Positions 5,105 through 12,849 of a stretch of DNA of 17,426 nucleotides are shown in pieces; position 1 is the first letter of the stretch; every line of letters begins with the position of its first letter. Source of the stretch: an uncultured Veillonella sp. Its GTDB lineage: Bacteria > Bacillota > Negativicutes > Veillonellales > Veillonellaceae. The translations under genes were made by a program, and so were the position numbers. Below the pieces are notes generated by a model. It saw only the letters and a list, made by a program, of their open reading frames with translations. It had not been told where the DNA came from and did no database searches. The DNA lies in assembly GCA_900757715.1 (NCBI GenBank), contig CAAEOZ010000147.1, positions 1-17,426 on the forward strand, in the 5' to 3' direction.

Positions 5105-6775
5105 ATGAGTTGTAGAAGTGACAATTTAAAAACAGGCGTAGCACGTGCACCACACAGATCTTTACTAAAAGCTCTGGGTTTTGTTGATGAAGAAATGGGT
5201 AGACCAGTCATCGGTATTGCCAACTCTTTCAATGAAATCATCCCTGGTCATGTAGGCCTGAAAAATATTGTACAAGCCGTAAAAGACGGTATCCGCAACG
5301 CAGGTGGTGTGCCAATCGAGTTCAATACTATCGGTATTTGCGATGGTTTGGCAATGAACCATATCGGCATGAAATACTCCTTAGTTACACGTAATATCAT
5401 TGCAGATTCTATCGAAGCTACTGCTATGGCTACACCATTCGATGCGATGGTATTCATTCCAAATTGCGATAAGGTAGTACCAGGCATGTTGATTGCAGCT
5501 GCTCGCCTTAATATCCCATCTGTATTCGTATCTGGTGGGGCCATGCTAGCTGGTGTACATAAAGGTAAAAAAATTGGTTTGTCCGACGTATTCGAAGCCG
5601 TAGGCAAACATCAAACTGGTGAAATGGATGATGCTGAGTTAGCTGATATCGAAAATACGGCATGTCCTACATGTGGTTCTTGCTCTGGTATGTATACGGC
5701 AAATACAATGAACTGCTTAACAGAAGCTCTCGGTATGGGCCTTCCTGGCAATGGTACAATCCCAGCGGTATATTCTGAACGTTTGCGTTTAGCTAAGTTA
5801 GCTGGTATGCAAGCGGTAGAGGTATTAAAAGCAAACCTTCGCCCTAAAGATATTATGACTCGTGAAGCCTTTGAAAATGCGGTAGCTCTTGATATGGCTT
5901 TGGGTGGCTCCTCTAATACGGCGCTTCATTTACCGGCTATTGCTCACGAAGCAGGTGTACCACTATCCTTAGACGATTTCGATCGCATCGCCCAAAATAC
6001 ACCTCAATTATCTAAATTATCTCCATCTGGTGTATACTTCATCGAAGACTTGTACGCTGCAGGTGGTGTATCTGCGGTGTTGAAACGTTTAGCAGAAAAT
6101 GGTAGCCTTCATACAGATTGCAAAACTGTTGCTCTTAAAACACAAGGTGAAATTGCAGCGGCAGCTCATGTTGTGGATGAAGATGTTATTCACCCATGGG
6201 ATAATCCAGTACATGAAACTGGTGGTATCGCCGTTCTTAAAGGTAACCTTGCTGTAGATGGTTCCGTTGTAAAAGCCGGTGCCGTAGATGCAGATATGCT
6301 TGTTCATTCTGGTCCAGCAAAGGTATTCAACAGTGAAGAAGAAGCGGTTGAAGCTATCACAGGCGGTAAAATCGTAAAAGGGGATGTTGTCGTTATCCGC
6401 TACGAAGGCCCTAAAGGAGGCCCTGGTATGCGTGAAATGTTGACACCAACATCTATGATCGCCGGCATGGGTCTCGATAAAGATGTAGCATTGTTGACAG
6501 ATGGACGCTTCTCTGGTGCTACTCGTGGTGCATCCATCGGACATGTATCTCCAGAAGCAGCTGCAGGCGGTACCATTGCTATCGTTGAAGATGGTGATAT
6601 TATCAATATCGATATTCCAAACGGTAAATTGGAACTAGCTGTATCTGATGATGAAATAGCTCGTCGTAAAGCTGCATTGAAACCGTTCAAATCCAATGTA
6701 ACTGGATATCTTAAAAAATACGCTCTTCACGTATCCTCTGCTGCACAAGGTGCTATCGAAGTATTTGAAGACTAA
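5105..6775 (+). CDS. ilvD: Dihydroxy-acid dehydratase
   Basis: IlvD removes water from 2,3-dihydroxy-isovalerate and 2,3-dihydroxy-3-methylvalerate to give the 2-oxo acids that become valine (and leucine) and isoleucine; it is a cytosolic iron-sulfur enzyme. From ATG 5105 it has 556 residues, the normal size. Candidate cluster ligands by family comparison are Cys79 (GICDGLAMN), Cys121 (IPNCDKVVPGM) and Cys193 (in CPTCGSCSGMYTANTMN). Asp122-Lys123 follow Cys121 as in characterised enzymes. The C-terminal YEGPKGGPGMREML and LLTDGRFSGATRG blocks are hallmarks. The frame extends to a GTG at 5060, but AGGAG at 5094-5098 and the family N-terminus favour 5105. First enzyme gene of the operon, directly downstream of the candidate attenuator. 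Confidence 0.96.
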   Translation: MSCRSDNLKTGVARAPHRSLLKALGFVDEEMGRPVIGIANSFNEIIPGHVGLKNIVQAVKDGIRNAGGVPIEFNTIGICDGLAMNHIGMKYSLVTRNIIADSIEATAMATPFDAMVFIPNCDKVVPGMLIAAARLNIPSVFVSGGAMLAGVHKGKKIGLSDVFEAVGKHQTGEMDDAELADIENTACPTCGSCSGMYTANTMNCLTEALGMGLPGNGTIPAVYSERLRLAKLAGMQAVEVLKANLRPKDIMTREAFENAVALDMALGGSSNTALHLPAIAHEAGVPLSLDDFDRIAQNTPQLSKLSPSGVYFIEDLYAAGGVSAVLKRLAENGSLHTDCKTVALKTQGEIAAAAHVVDEDVIHPWDNPVHETGGIAVLKGNLAVDGSVVKAGAVDADMLVHSGPAKVFNSEEEAVEAITGGKIVKGDVVVIRYEGPKGGPGMREMLTPTSMIAGMGLDKDVALLTDGRFSGATRGASIGHVSPEAAAGGTIAIVEDGDIINIDIPNGKLELAVSDDEIARRKAALKPFKSNVTGYLKKYALHVSSAAQGAIEVFED

Positions 6776-6817
6776 TACTAGACTTTCATTTAATACTAAC
6801 TAGAGGAGATAGTGTAC

Positions 6818-8041
6818 ATGCACAAATTATATGATTTTATGGAGGCTCGAAAGCGATTAAGCACAATCACGGTGAAAACGAAATTGCTTCACAGCTATGT
6901 GTTCTCCGACGAGTGTGACAATGATGTATATATCAAGCCAGAAAACTTACAAATAACAGGCTCTTTTAAGGTTCGTGGAGCTTATAATAAAATTGCAAAG
7001 CTGACAGAAGAGGAAAAGGCGCGCGGTGTTATCGCTGCGTCTGCTGGTAATCATGCACAAGGCGTGGCCCTTGCTGCGAAACGCCTTGGCATTAAAGCGA
7101 CTATTGTTATGCCGAAACACACGCCTCTTATAAAGGTTAATGCAACAAAACAGTACGGCGCAGATGTCGTATTACATGGTGAAATCTATGATGAAGCTTG
7201 CCAAAAAGCGATGGAACTCCAACAAGAACATGGTTATGTGTTCGTCCATCCCTTCGATGATGAAGATGTAATTGAAGGGCAAGGGACAATTGCTCTCGAG
7301 GTTCTCGATGAACTTCCTGATGCAGATGTAATGCTTGTTCCTGTTGGGGGCGGTGGTATCGTATCTGGTATTGCGGCAGCGGCAAAGTTAAAAAATCCCC
7401 GCGTTAAGATTATCGGTGTAGAACCAGAAGGTGCAGCGAGTGCCCTAGCTGCCTTAAAGGCTGATCATCCTGTACCTCTCGATGAAGTGGCGACGATTGC
7501 TGATGGTACGGCAGTACGCCAAATTGGTGAAACTACATTAGAATATATCAAGCAATATGTAGATGACATTATTACTGTTTCAGACTACGAATTGATGGAA
7601 GCATTCCTGTTGCTTGTTGAAAAACATAAATTAGTAGCAGAAAATTCCGGTATTTTGCCACTTGCTGGTCTCAAGAAATTAGAGTGCCGCGGTAAAAAGG
7701 TGGTAGCTATCGTTAGTGGAGGTAATATCGATGTACTTACTATATCGTCCATGATTAATAAAGGTCTCGTATTGCGTGGTCGTATCTTTACCTTCTCCGT
7801 TAATCTTCCTGATAAACCAGGCCAGTTAGTGGCTGTATCTCAAATGTTAGCCGATGCAGATGCAAATGTTATTAAACTTGACCATAATCAGTTCAAAAAC
7901 CTTGACCGTTTCCATGAAGTGGAATTGCAAGTAACGGTAGAAACAAATGGTGAAGAGCACATCCAACACATTATTGATACTTTCAAACATAATGGTTACA
8001 TTATTAAACGATTAAATTCCAGCGAGATTTTATCTGAATAG
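6818..8041 (+). CDS. ilvA: Threonine ammonia-lyase (threonine dehydratase), single ACT-domain form
   Basis: A PLP enzyme converting threonine to 2-oxobutanoate and ammonia, the committed step to isoleucine. From ATG 6818 it has 407 residues: a catalytic fold-type II domain (about 1-315) and one C-terminal ACT domain (about 324-395). The PLP lysine is Lys51 in GSFKVRGAYNK. SAGNHAQG (75-82) and the glycine loop VPVGGGGIVSG (175-185) hold the cofactor phosphate. One ACT domain, rather than the two of long biosynthetic IlvA, marks the medium form shared with catabolic TdcB-like enzymes; its operon position argues for biosynthesis. GAGGAG at 6803-6808 fits ATG 6818 better than the GTG at 6812. It starts 42 bases after ilvD. 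Confidence 0.93.
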   Translation: MHKLYDFMEARKRLSTITVKTKLLHSYVFSDECDNDVYIKPENLQITGSFKVRGAYNKIAKLTEEEKARGVIAASAGNHAQGVALAAKRLGIKATIVMPKHTPLIKVNATKQYGADVVLHGEIYDEACQKAMELQQEHGYVFVHPFDDEDVIEGQGTIALEVLDELPDADVMLVPVGGGGIVSGIAAAAKLKNPRVKIIGVEPEGAASALAALKADHPVPLDEVATIADGTAVRQIGETTLEYIKQYVDDIITVSDYELMEAFLLLVEKHKLVAENSGILPLAGLKKLECRGKKVVAIVSGGNIDVLTISSMINKGLVLRGRIFTFSVNLPDKPGQLVAVSQMLADADANVIKLDHNQFKNLDRFHEVELQVTVETNGEEHIQHIIDTFKHNGYIIKRLNSSEILSE

Positions 8042-8059
8042 CTGGTTGAAAGGGTTCCT

Positions 8060-9769
8060 ATGAGCGCAGAAACAATCAATGGGGCACGCATTGTCCTTGA
8101 AACATTGCATCGCCTTGGTGTAACCGATATGTTCGGTTATCCAGGTGGTGCGGTAATTCCAATTTATGATGAAATATATAGCTTCCCTGAAATTAAACAT
8201 TACTTTGTTCGTCATGAACAAGGTGCTGCACATGCAGCAGATGGCTATGCTCGCGTATCTGGTCGCGTAGGTGTATGTCTTGCTACCTCTGGTCCTGGCG
8301 CAACAAATCTTGTGACAGGTATTATGACTGCGTACATGGATTCCGTACCTATGGTGGCCATTACTGGTCAGGTTGGACGGCCCTTTATCGGTAAGGACTC
8401 CTTTCAAGAGGCGGATATCCAAGGTATTACGATGCCTATAACCAAGCATAACTATCTTGTTCAAGATATTCATGATTTGCCTCGCATCATTAAAGAGGCG
8501 TACTTTATTGCTGGCACGGGTCGCCCAGGCCCTGTACTCATCGATATTCCAAAGGATATTCAAACAGAAAAAATATCCATGGCGGAATACAACAAATTGT
8601 ACGAAGTACCTATTCATCTTGAAGGCTATGATCCAACCTATAAAGGTCATCAAGGTCAAATCAAAAAAGCAGCTACTCTCATCAAAAACGCAAAGCGCCC
8701 ACTTATCATTGCTGGGGCAGGTGTATTGAAGTCTGGAGCTATGGATGAGCTTAAAGAATTGGCTGAAAAGGCTCAAATCCCGGTGACGAATACATTAGTT
8801 GGTCTTGGTGGCTTCCCAGGAGATCACGAATTGGCTCTTGGCATGGTTGGTATGCACGGTTCTGTAGCCGCTAATAATAGTACAGATGAGGCAGATCTCG
8901 TGATTGCTGCAGGGATTCGTTTCCATGACCGCATCACAGGCCATCCAGATTTCTTCTGTAAAAAAGCTAAAATCATCCATATTGATATCGACCCAGCTGA
9001 AATTGATAAGAATGTTACAATCAACGTGCCTATCGTAGGGGATTTAAAACAGGTATTAACGGAGCTTAATGCTCTTGTAGAACCTACAACTCATGAAGCG
9101 TGGCTTGAGCAAATCCGAGAATGGCAAGCGGAATACCCTATGGTAATCCCTGAGTCTAAAAATGGTGTATTGCATGCACAATATGTGTTATCTGAGCTTA
9201 ATAAGATTGCCAAGGAAGATGCCATAATCGTAAGTGACGTCGGTCAACATCAAATGTGGGCGGCTCAATTCTTAACTCATAAAAAACCTCATACTATCGT
9301 TACCTCTGGCGGTGCGGGTACCATGGGGTATGGCTTGCCAGCGGCTATCGGTGCTCAAGTAGGGGCGCCTAAGAAACAGGTTATCCTCGTTGTCGGTGAT
9401 GGTGGATTCCAGATGACTTGTGAAGAGCTCATGATGGTGCGCCAATATAATTTGCCAATTAAGATTGTTATTATTAATAATGGCTATCTTGGTATGGTTC
9501 GTCAATGGCAAGAAATATTCAATGATAGACGCTACTCCTATGTAGATTTGGAAGTGAGTCCGAACTTCTTGAAACTCGCAGATGCATTTGACTTGAAAGC
9601 AGCTCGTCTAGATAATGTTGAAACTTTCAATAAAGAATTTAAATCATACATTACATCGAATGAAAGCATTGTCTTGGATTGTCGCGTTGAACGAGAGGAT
9701 AATGTATTACCAATGATTCCAGCAGGCGGCACGATAAGCGGTATGATGGGGAAGAAAGGGGTGCTATAA
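8060..9769 (+). CDS. ilvB: Acetolactate synthase large (catalytic) subunit
   Basis: A thiamine-diphosphate enzyme that joins two pyruvates into 2-acetolactate, or pyruvate and 2-oxobutanoate into 2-aceto-2-hydroxybutyrate. The 569 residues cover the three usual domains: N-terminal pyrimidine-binding (about 5-170) with catalytic Glu53 in VRHEQGAAHAADGYAR, central FAD-binding (about 195-335), and C-terminal diphosphate-binding (about 375-540) with VVGDGGFQM (444-452) and NNGYLGMVRQW (473-483). The segment GIRFHDRITG (285-294) has His where many relatives have Asp (RFDDR). AAAGGG just upstream serves the ATG 18 bases after ilvA. Its stop shares one base with the ilvN start, indicating translational coupling, as expected for a holoenzyme with a fixed subunit ratio. 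Confidence 0.96.
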   Translation: MSAETINGARIVLETLHRLGVTDMFGYPGGAVIPIYDEIYSFPEIKHYFVRHEQGAAHAADGYARVSGRVGVCLATSGPGATNLVTGIMTAYMDSVPMVAITGQVGRPFIGKDSFQEADIQGITMPITKHNYLVQDIHDLPRIIKEAYFIAGTGRPGPVLIDIPKDIQTEKISMAEYNKLYEVPIHLEGYDPTYKGHQGQIKKAATLIKNAKRPLIIAGAGVLKSGAMDELKELAEKAQIPVTNTLVGLGGFPGDHELALGMVGMHGSVAANNSTDEADLVIAAGIRFHDRITGHPDFFCKKAKIIHIDIDPAEIDKNVTINVPIVGDLKQVLTELNALVEPTTHEAWLEQIREWQAEYPMVIPESKNGVLHAQYVLSELNKIAKEDAIIVSDVGQHQMWAAQFLTHKKPHTIVTSGGAGTMGYGLPAAIGAQVGAPKKQVILVVGDGGFQMTCEELMMVRQYNLPIKIVIINNGYLGMVRQWQEIFNDRRYSYVDLEVSPNFLKLADAFDLKAARLDNVETFNKEFKSYITSNESIVLDCRVEREDNVLPMIPAGGTISGMMGKKGVL

Positions 9770-10257
9770 TGGCGAAAGAACATCAAGTCTTAATCATTGC
9801 AAAAAATGCACCAGGTATTGGTACACGTATTTTGGCACTCTTTAACCGTCGTGGCTTTAACGTTACAAAAATGACATCTGGCATTACAAATCAGCCAGGT
9901 TATGCACGTATTACTATTACTGTAGAGGCCGATGACCGAATTCTCGATCAAGTGCAAAAACAAATCTACAAGCTTATCGATGTTGTTAAGGTTAAAGTGT
10001 TTGAAGATCATGATGTGGTATGCCGTGAGTTAATGCTTATTAAGGTAAAAGCATCTGCTTCCACAAGATCACAAATTGTACAGATTGCCGATGTATATCG
10101 TGGTAATGTGTTAGATATTTCTCCTACATCTATGATCATTGAAGTCATTGGCAGTGTAGAAAAATTACGTGGCTTCATTCAAATTATGGAAACTTATGGT
10201 ATTCTTGAAATTGCCAAAACAGGTATCACCGCTATGAGTCGCGGAGAAAAAATGTAG
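9769..10257 (+). CDS. ilvN: Acetolactate synthase small (regulatory) subunit
   Basis: The regulatory partner of IlvB, which raises catalytic activity and confers valine feedback inhibition. The 162 residues comprise an N-terminal ACT domain (about 5-77; NAPGIGTRILALFNRRGFNV at 13-32) and the small-subunit C-terminal domain (about 83-158; RELMLIKVKA, ISPTSMIIEV, ILEIAKTGITAMSRG). Gly16 and Asn31 align with the Gly14 and Asn29 that matter for valine binding in E. coli IlvH, so valine sensitivity is plausible (inference). The start ATG overlaps the ilvB stop by one base (TAATG), with AAAGGGG upstream inside ilvB. It could equally be named ilvH. The next gene begins 11 bases later. Confidence 0.95.
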   Translation: MAKEHQVLIIAKNAPGIGTRILALFNRRGFNVTKMTSGITNQPGYARITITVEADDRILDQVQKQIYKLIDVVKVKVFEDHDVVCRELMLIKVKASASTRSQIVQIADVYRGNVLDISPTSMIIEVIGSVEKLRGFIQIMETYGILEIAKTGITAMSRGEKM

Positions 10258-10268
10258 GAGCTGATAAT

Positions 10269-11054
10269 GTGGGGCGTGAATTACTCCATTATGAAAATGT
10301 CTGCTTTCGCCGTGATGGTAGACCTATTATAGATAATGTAAATTGGCATATAGAGGACGGTGAACAATGGGCCTTATTAGGGCTTAATGGGGCTGGTAAA
10401 TCGACGCTACTCAGCATGATACCAGCCTATCAAATTCCTACGACAGGCACTTTGCGCGTATTTGGACATGAATTTGGTAAATACGCATGGCCTAAAATCA
10501 AATCGAGATTAGGCTTTGTCAGCTCGGCTCTGGGACAGTTTCAATCCACCTTGGATAAACAAGTTGTAGAGGATGTCATCATTTCTGGTGCTTTCAGTAG
10601 CATCGGTATATACCAAGAGGTTGCGCCAGAGGTGCGAGAGCGGGGTATGCAATTATTGGCTGAGTTTGGGTTAAGCCACTTAGAAGGTCATCGTTTCCAT
10701 ACATTGTCTGCTGGGGAACAGCGACGTGTATTATTGGCACGGTCCATCATGGCAAATCCAGATTTGTTGATTTTGGATGAGCCTTGCTCTGGCTTAGACT
10801 TACCGGCACGGGAGCAATTCTTGCGCACCGTATCTACTTTGGTAACAGAGCAGAGGACACCGATTATCTATGTGTCACATCAAATTGAAGAGATACTATC
10901 GTTTATTACTCATGTAGCTATCTTGCGAGAGGGTAAGATGATTCATGCAGGTCCTAAATACAAGGTACTAACTGATGATATTTTATCTGATGTCTTTGGA
11001 CTTTCCGTACAAGTTGTATGGAAAGATGATCGTCCATGGGTGATGGTTCGGTAG
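10269..11054 (+). CDS. Orphan ABC transporter-type ATP-binding protein
   Basis: A 261-residue, single-nucleotide-domain ABC ATPase. Seen in order: Walker A GLNGAGKST (38-46), Q-loop region (about 84-95), signature LSAGEQRRVLLARS (146-159), Walker B LLILDEP (166-172), D-loop SGLD (174-177), and the switch His204 in YVSHQIEE. There is no membrane segment, and no permease or binding-protein gene is adjacent, so the partner is elsewhere or it acts alone, like the YlmA/ModF-type soluble ABC proteins it resembles. Start is GTG 10269, served by AGGAG (10256-10260) that overlaps the ilvN stop; the ATG at 10267 is out of frame. With an 11-base gap to ilvN it is almost certainly in the ilv transcript. 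A role with branched-chain amino acids is suggested only by position. Confidence 0.85.
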   Translation: MGRELLHYENVCFRRDGRPIIDNVNWHIEDGEQWALLGLNGAGKSTLLSMIPAYQIPTTGTLRVFGHEFGKYAWPKIKSRLGFVSSALGQFQSTLDKQVVEDVIISGAFSSIGIYQEVAPEVRERGMQLLAEFGLSHLEGHRFHTLSAGEQRRVLLARSIMANPDLLILDEPCSGLDLPAREQFLRTVSTLVTEQRTPIIYVSHQIEEILSFITHVAILREGKMIHAGPKYKVLTDDILSDVFGLSVQVVWKDDRPWVMVR

Positions 11055-11069
11055 TTATCAAATTTTTTT
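11041..11069 (+). terminator. Possible weak terminator at the end of the ilvDABN-ABC transcript
   Basis: TGATGG (11041-11046) can pair with TTATCA (11055-11060), four standard and two G:U pairs around an eight-base loop holding the stop codon, followed by seven T (11063-11069). The stem is weak, so read-through into ilvC is likely. Immediately after it, TATCAG (11069-11074) and CTGATA (11094-11099) form another symmetric pair enclosing two GGCTTA direct repeats (11076-11081 and 11088-11093). Confidence 0.35.
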
Positions 11070-11131
11070 ATCAGAGGCTTAAAACTTGGCTTACTGATAC
11101 TAAATTAATGTACGCCACATCTTGCAAAAAT

Positions 11132-11159
11132 TTGTTAGATTGTGTACAGTATATATAAT
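11132..11159 (+). promoter_or_regulatory. Promoter of ilvC
   Basis: TTGTTA (11132-11137) and TATAAT (11154-11159) are 16 bases apart; transcription should begin near 11166. A small perfect hairpin, ATATTC/GAATAT with a TATT loop (11162-11177), then lies at the very 5' end. No leader ORF or terminator separates this promoter from ilvC, unlike the situation before ilvD. Confidence 0.72.
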
Positions 11160-11195
11160 CTATATTCTATTGAATATGTTTGGAGGTTGTCTAAT

Positions 11196-12203
11196 ATGGC
11201 AGGTAAAATTTTAGGTACTACAGTTTATTATGATGCAGATTGTAATTTAAGCAAATTGGAAGGCAAAAAAATTACAGTGTTAGGTTACGGTTCCCAAGGT
11301 CATGCTCATGCATTGAACTTGAAAGAAAATGGTATGGACGTAACAATTGGTCTTCGCGGTGGTTCTTCTAGCTGGAAAGCGGCTGAAGAAGCAGGTCTTA
11401 CAGTAAAAGAAACTGCAGAAGCCGTTAAAGGCGCTGATATCGTTATGGTATTGATTCCAGACGAATTGCAAGCAGACGTATATGCACAAGATATTGCTCC
11501 AAACTTGAAACAAGGTGCGTACTTGGCATTTGCTCATGGCTTTAATATTCACTTTGGTAAAATCGTACCTCGTGAAGACATCAATGTATTCATGGTAGCT
11601 CCTAAAGGTCCTGGTCATTTAGTTCGTCGTACATACCAAGAAGGTTCTGGCGTTCCTTGCTTGTACGCTGTAGAAAAAGACCCATCTGGCGATACTGAAG
11701 AAGTGGCATTAGCATGGGCATCTGGTATCGGTGGTGGCCGTTCTGGTATTTTGGAAACTAACTTCAAATCCGAAACTGAAACTGACCTCTTTGGTGAACA
11801 AGCTGTATTGTGTGGTGGTGTTACTGAGTTGATCAAAACTGGCTTTGAAGTATTAACTGAAGCTGGTTATGAACCTGTTAACGCTTACTTCGAATGCTTG
11901 CATGAAATGAAATTAATCGTAGATCTTATCTACGAAGGTGGCTTCCAAAAAATGCGCCACTCCATCTCCAACACTGCTGAATACGGCGATTACCATGCAG
12001 GTCCTCGCGTAATCACTGCAGATACTAAAAAAGCTATGGAACAAATCTTGGCGGATATTCAATCTGGTAAATTTGCTGATGAATTCTTAGCAGATTCTAA
12101 AAATGGTCAAAAATTCCTTAAAGAACATCGTGAAGCAGCTGCTAATCATCCAATTGAACCAGTTGGCGCAGAACTTCGCAACTTGATGAGCTGGTTAAAA
12201 TAA
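11196..12203 (+). CDS. ilvC: Ketol-acid reductoisomerase (class I)
   Basis: IlvC performs a Mg2+-dependent alkyl shift and NADPH-dependent reduction of acetolactate and acetohydroxybutyrate, feeding IlvD. From ATG 11196 it has 335 residues, typical of the short class I enzyme. The Rossmann nucleotide motif is VLGYGSQGHAHALNL, followed by GLRGGSSSW, whose Arg and Ser residues fit the NADPH 2'-phosphate pocket. The GPGHLVRRTYQEGSGVP block and the C-terminal knotted helical domain with DLFGEQAVLCGG, EMKLIVDLIYEGG and SNTAEYGD carry the acidic Mg2+ ligands. The frame is open from 11142, but GGAGG at 11182-11186 and the family N-terminus support 11196. It is separated from the rest of the cluster by 141 bases with its own promoter and ends at a strong terminator. 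Confidence 0.97.
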   Translation: MAGKILGTTVYYDADCNLSKLEGKKITVLGYGSQGHAHALNLKENGMDVTIGLRGGSSSWKAAEEAGLTVKETAEAVKGADIVMVLIPDELQADVYAQDIAPNLKQGAYLAFAHGFNIHFGKIVPREDINVFMVAPKGPGHLVRRTYQEGSGVPCLYAVEKDPSGDTEEVALAWASGIGGGRSGILETNFKSETETDLFGEQAVLCGGVTELIKTGFEVLTEAGYEPVNAYFECLHEMKLIVDLIYEGGFQKMRHSISNTAEYGDYHAGPRVITADTKKAMEQILADIQSGKFADEFLADSKNGQKFLKEHREAAANHPIEPVGAELRNLMSWLK

Positions 12204-12248
12204 GAGTATTACTTAGGTAATCTTTTGTGAGATTATATGCTTATTAAA

Positions 12249-12277
12249 AGCGACCCCGTAAGGGGTCGCTATTTTTT
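12249..12277 (+). terminator. Intrinsic terminator after ilvC
   Basis: AGCGACCCC (12249-12257) pairs with GGGGTCGCT (12262-12270) around GTAA, followed by A and six T (12272-12277). This is the most GC-rich and probably strongest terminator in the window and marks the end of the ilv region. Confidence 0.95.
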
Positions 12278-12339
12278 ATCTTTTCTTACATTATTTTGGG
12301 CCATCTTGACGATTATATCGAAAATATTGGAAACAAATA

Positions 12340-12348
12340 TGGTATAAT
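12340..12348 (+). promoter_or_regulatory. Extended -10 promoter of the DUF3290-DUF421 pair
   Basis: TGGTATAAT (12340-12348) is a complete extended -10 element. No matching -35 lies at the normal distance; a TTGACG at 12306-12311 is too far away (31 bases) to be its partner. The start would be near 12355, just before AAGGAG at 12364-12369. Confidence 0.65.
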
Positions 12349-12375
12349 AAAAGGTATATTTGAAAGGAGTGTGGC

Positions 12376-12837
12376 ATGGATTTTTACACATTAGCCTATG
12401 TTGAAAGTCAGGCTGCAGCGGGCCAAACATGGGGCTTTATTATAATTGTAGCTGTTCTATTAGCATTGCTCGTTTTGGGCGTACAAATATTGCGAAATGG
12501 TTTTACTAGTCGCTATCGTGACCTGATGGTTATATTGTCTTTAATCGTAGTATTTTTCTTAGGGCTTGAATACCAAGAATATAATCGGATGAAAATCTAT
12601 TCTGAGGACTCCTCTCGTATGGCTCAATTTTTACATTCTTTTAGTTCAGATCGTTTCGTACCGAGCGACCAATTGGCGGTTAACTCCTTAAAGATTCGTA
12701 ATGGTATGATTTTAAAAGTAAGTGATGTTTACTATGAGGTTCAATTTAACCCAGAGTTTTCAACCTATACGATTACCCGTGTGTATAAGGTGAGCCCTAC
12801 AGATCGAATTCACGATAAAGCGGACGTATTACCATAA
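12376..12837 (+). CDS. DUF3290-like membrane protein
   Basis: A 153-residue protein with two membrane segments (about residues 18-38 and 49-65) and a C-terminal soluble region of about 85 residues (SLKIRNGMILKVSDVYYEVQFNPEFSTYTITRVYKV at its centre, split here only by description). The layout and its position right before a DUF421 gene match the DUF3290 family, which commonly sits beside DUF421 in Firmicutes. No enzymatic motif is visible and the function is unknown. AAGGAG six bases before the ATG sets the start. The next gene follows after 12 bases with its own AAGGAGG, so the two are co-transcribed and probably work together in the membrane. Confidence 0.72.
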   Translation: MDFYTLAYVESQAAAGQTWGFIIIVAVLLALLVLGVQILRNGFTSRYRDLMVILSLIVVFFLGLEYQEYNRMKIYSEDSSRMAQFLHSFSSDRFVPSDQLAVNSLKIRNGMILKVSDVYYEVQFNPEFSTYTITRVYKVSPTDRIHDKADVLP

Positions 12838-12849
12838 GGAGGACCACAT

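Noticed and set aside
6089..6544. 151-codon minus-strand open frame opposite ilvD
   Set aside because: Shadow of a well-conserved gene, with no ribosome binding site or family resemblance seen.
6812..6817. GTG start of ilvA at 6812
   Set aside because: Only three bases from the Shine-Dalgarno sequence; ATG 6818 has normal spacing.
8030..8776. 248-codon minus-strand open frame opposite ilvB
   Set aside because: It lies entirely opposite a certain gene, its translation has no recognisable domain, and it is rich in Cys, His and Arg as expected of a shadow frame.
11142..11195. Longer ilvC start at 11142
   Set aside because: The extension spans the TATAAT promoter element; GGAGG at 11182-11186 and the conserved N-terminus support 11196.
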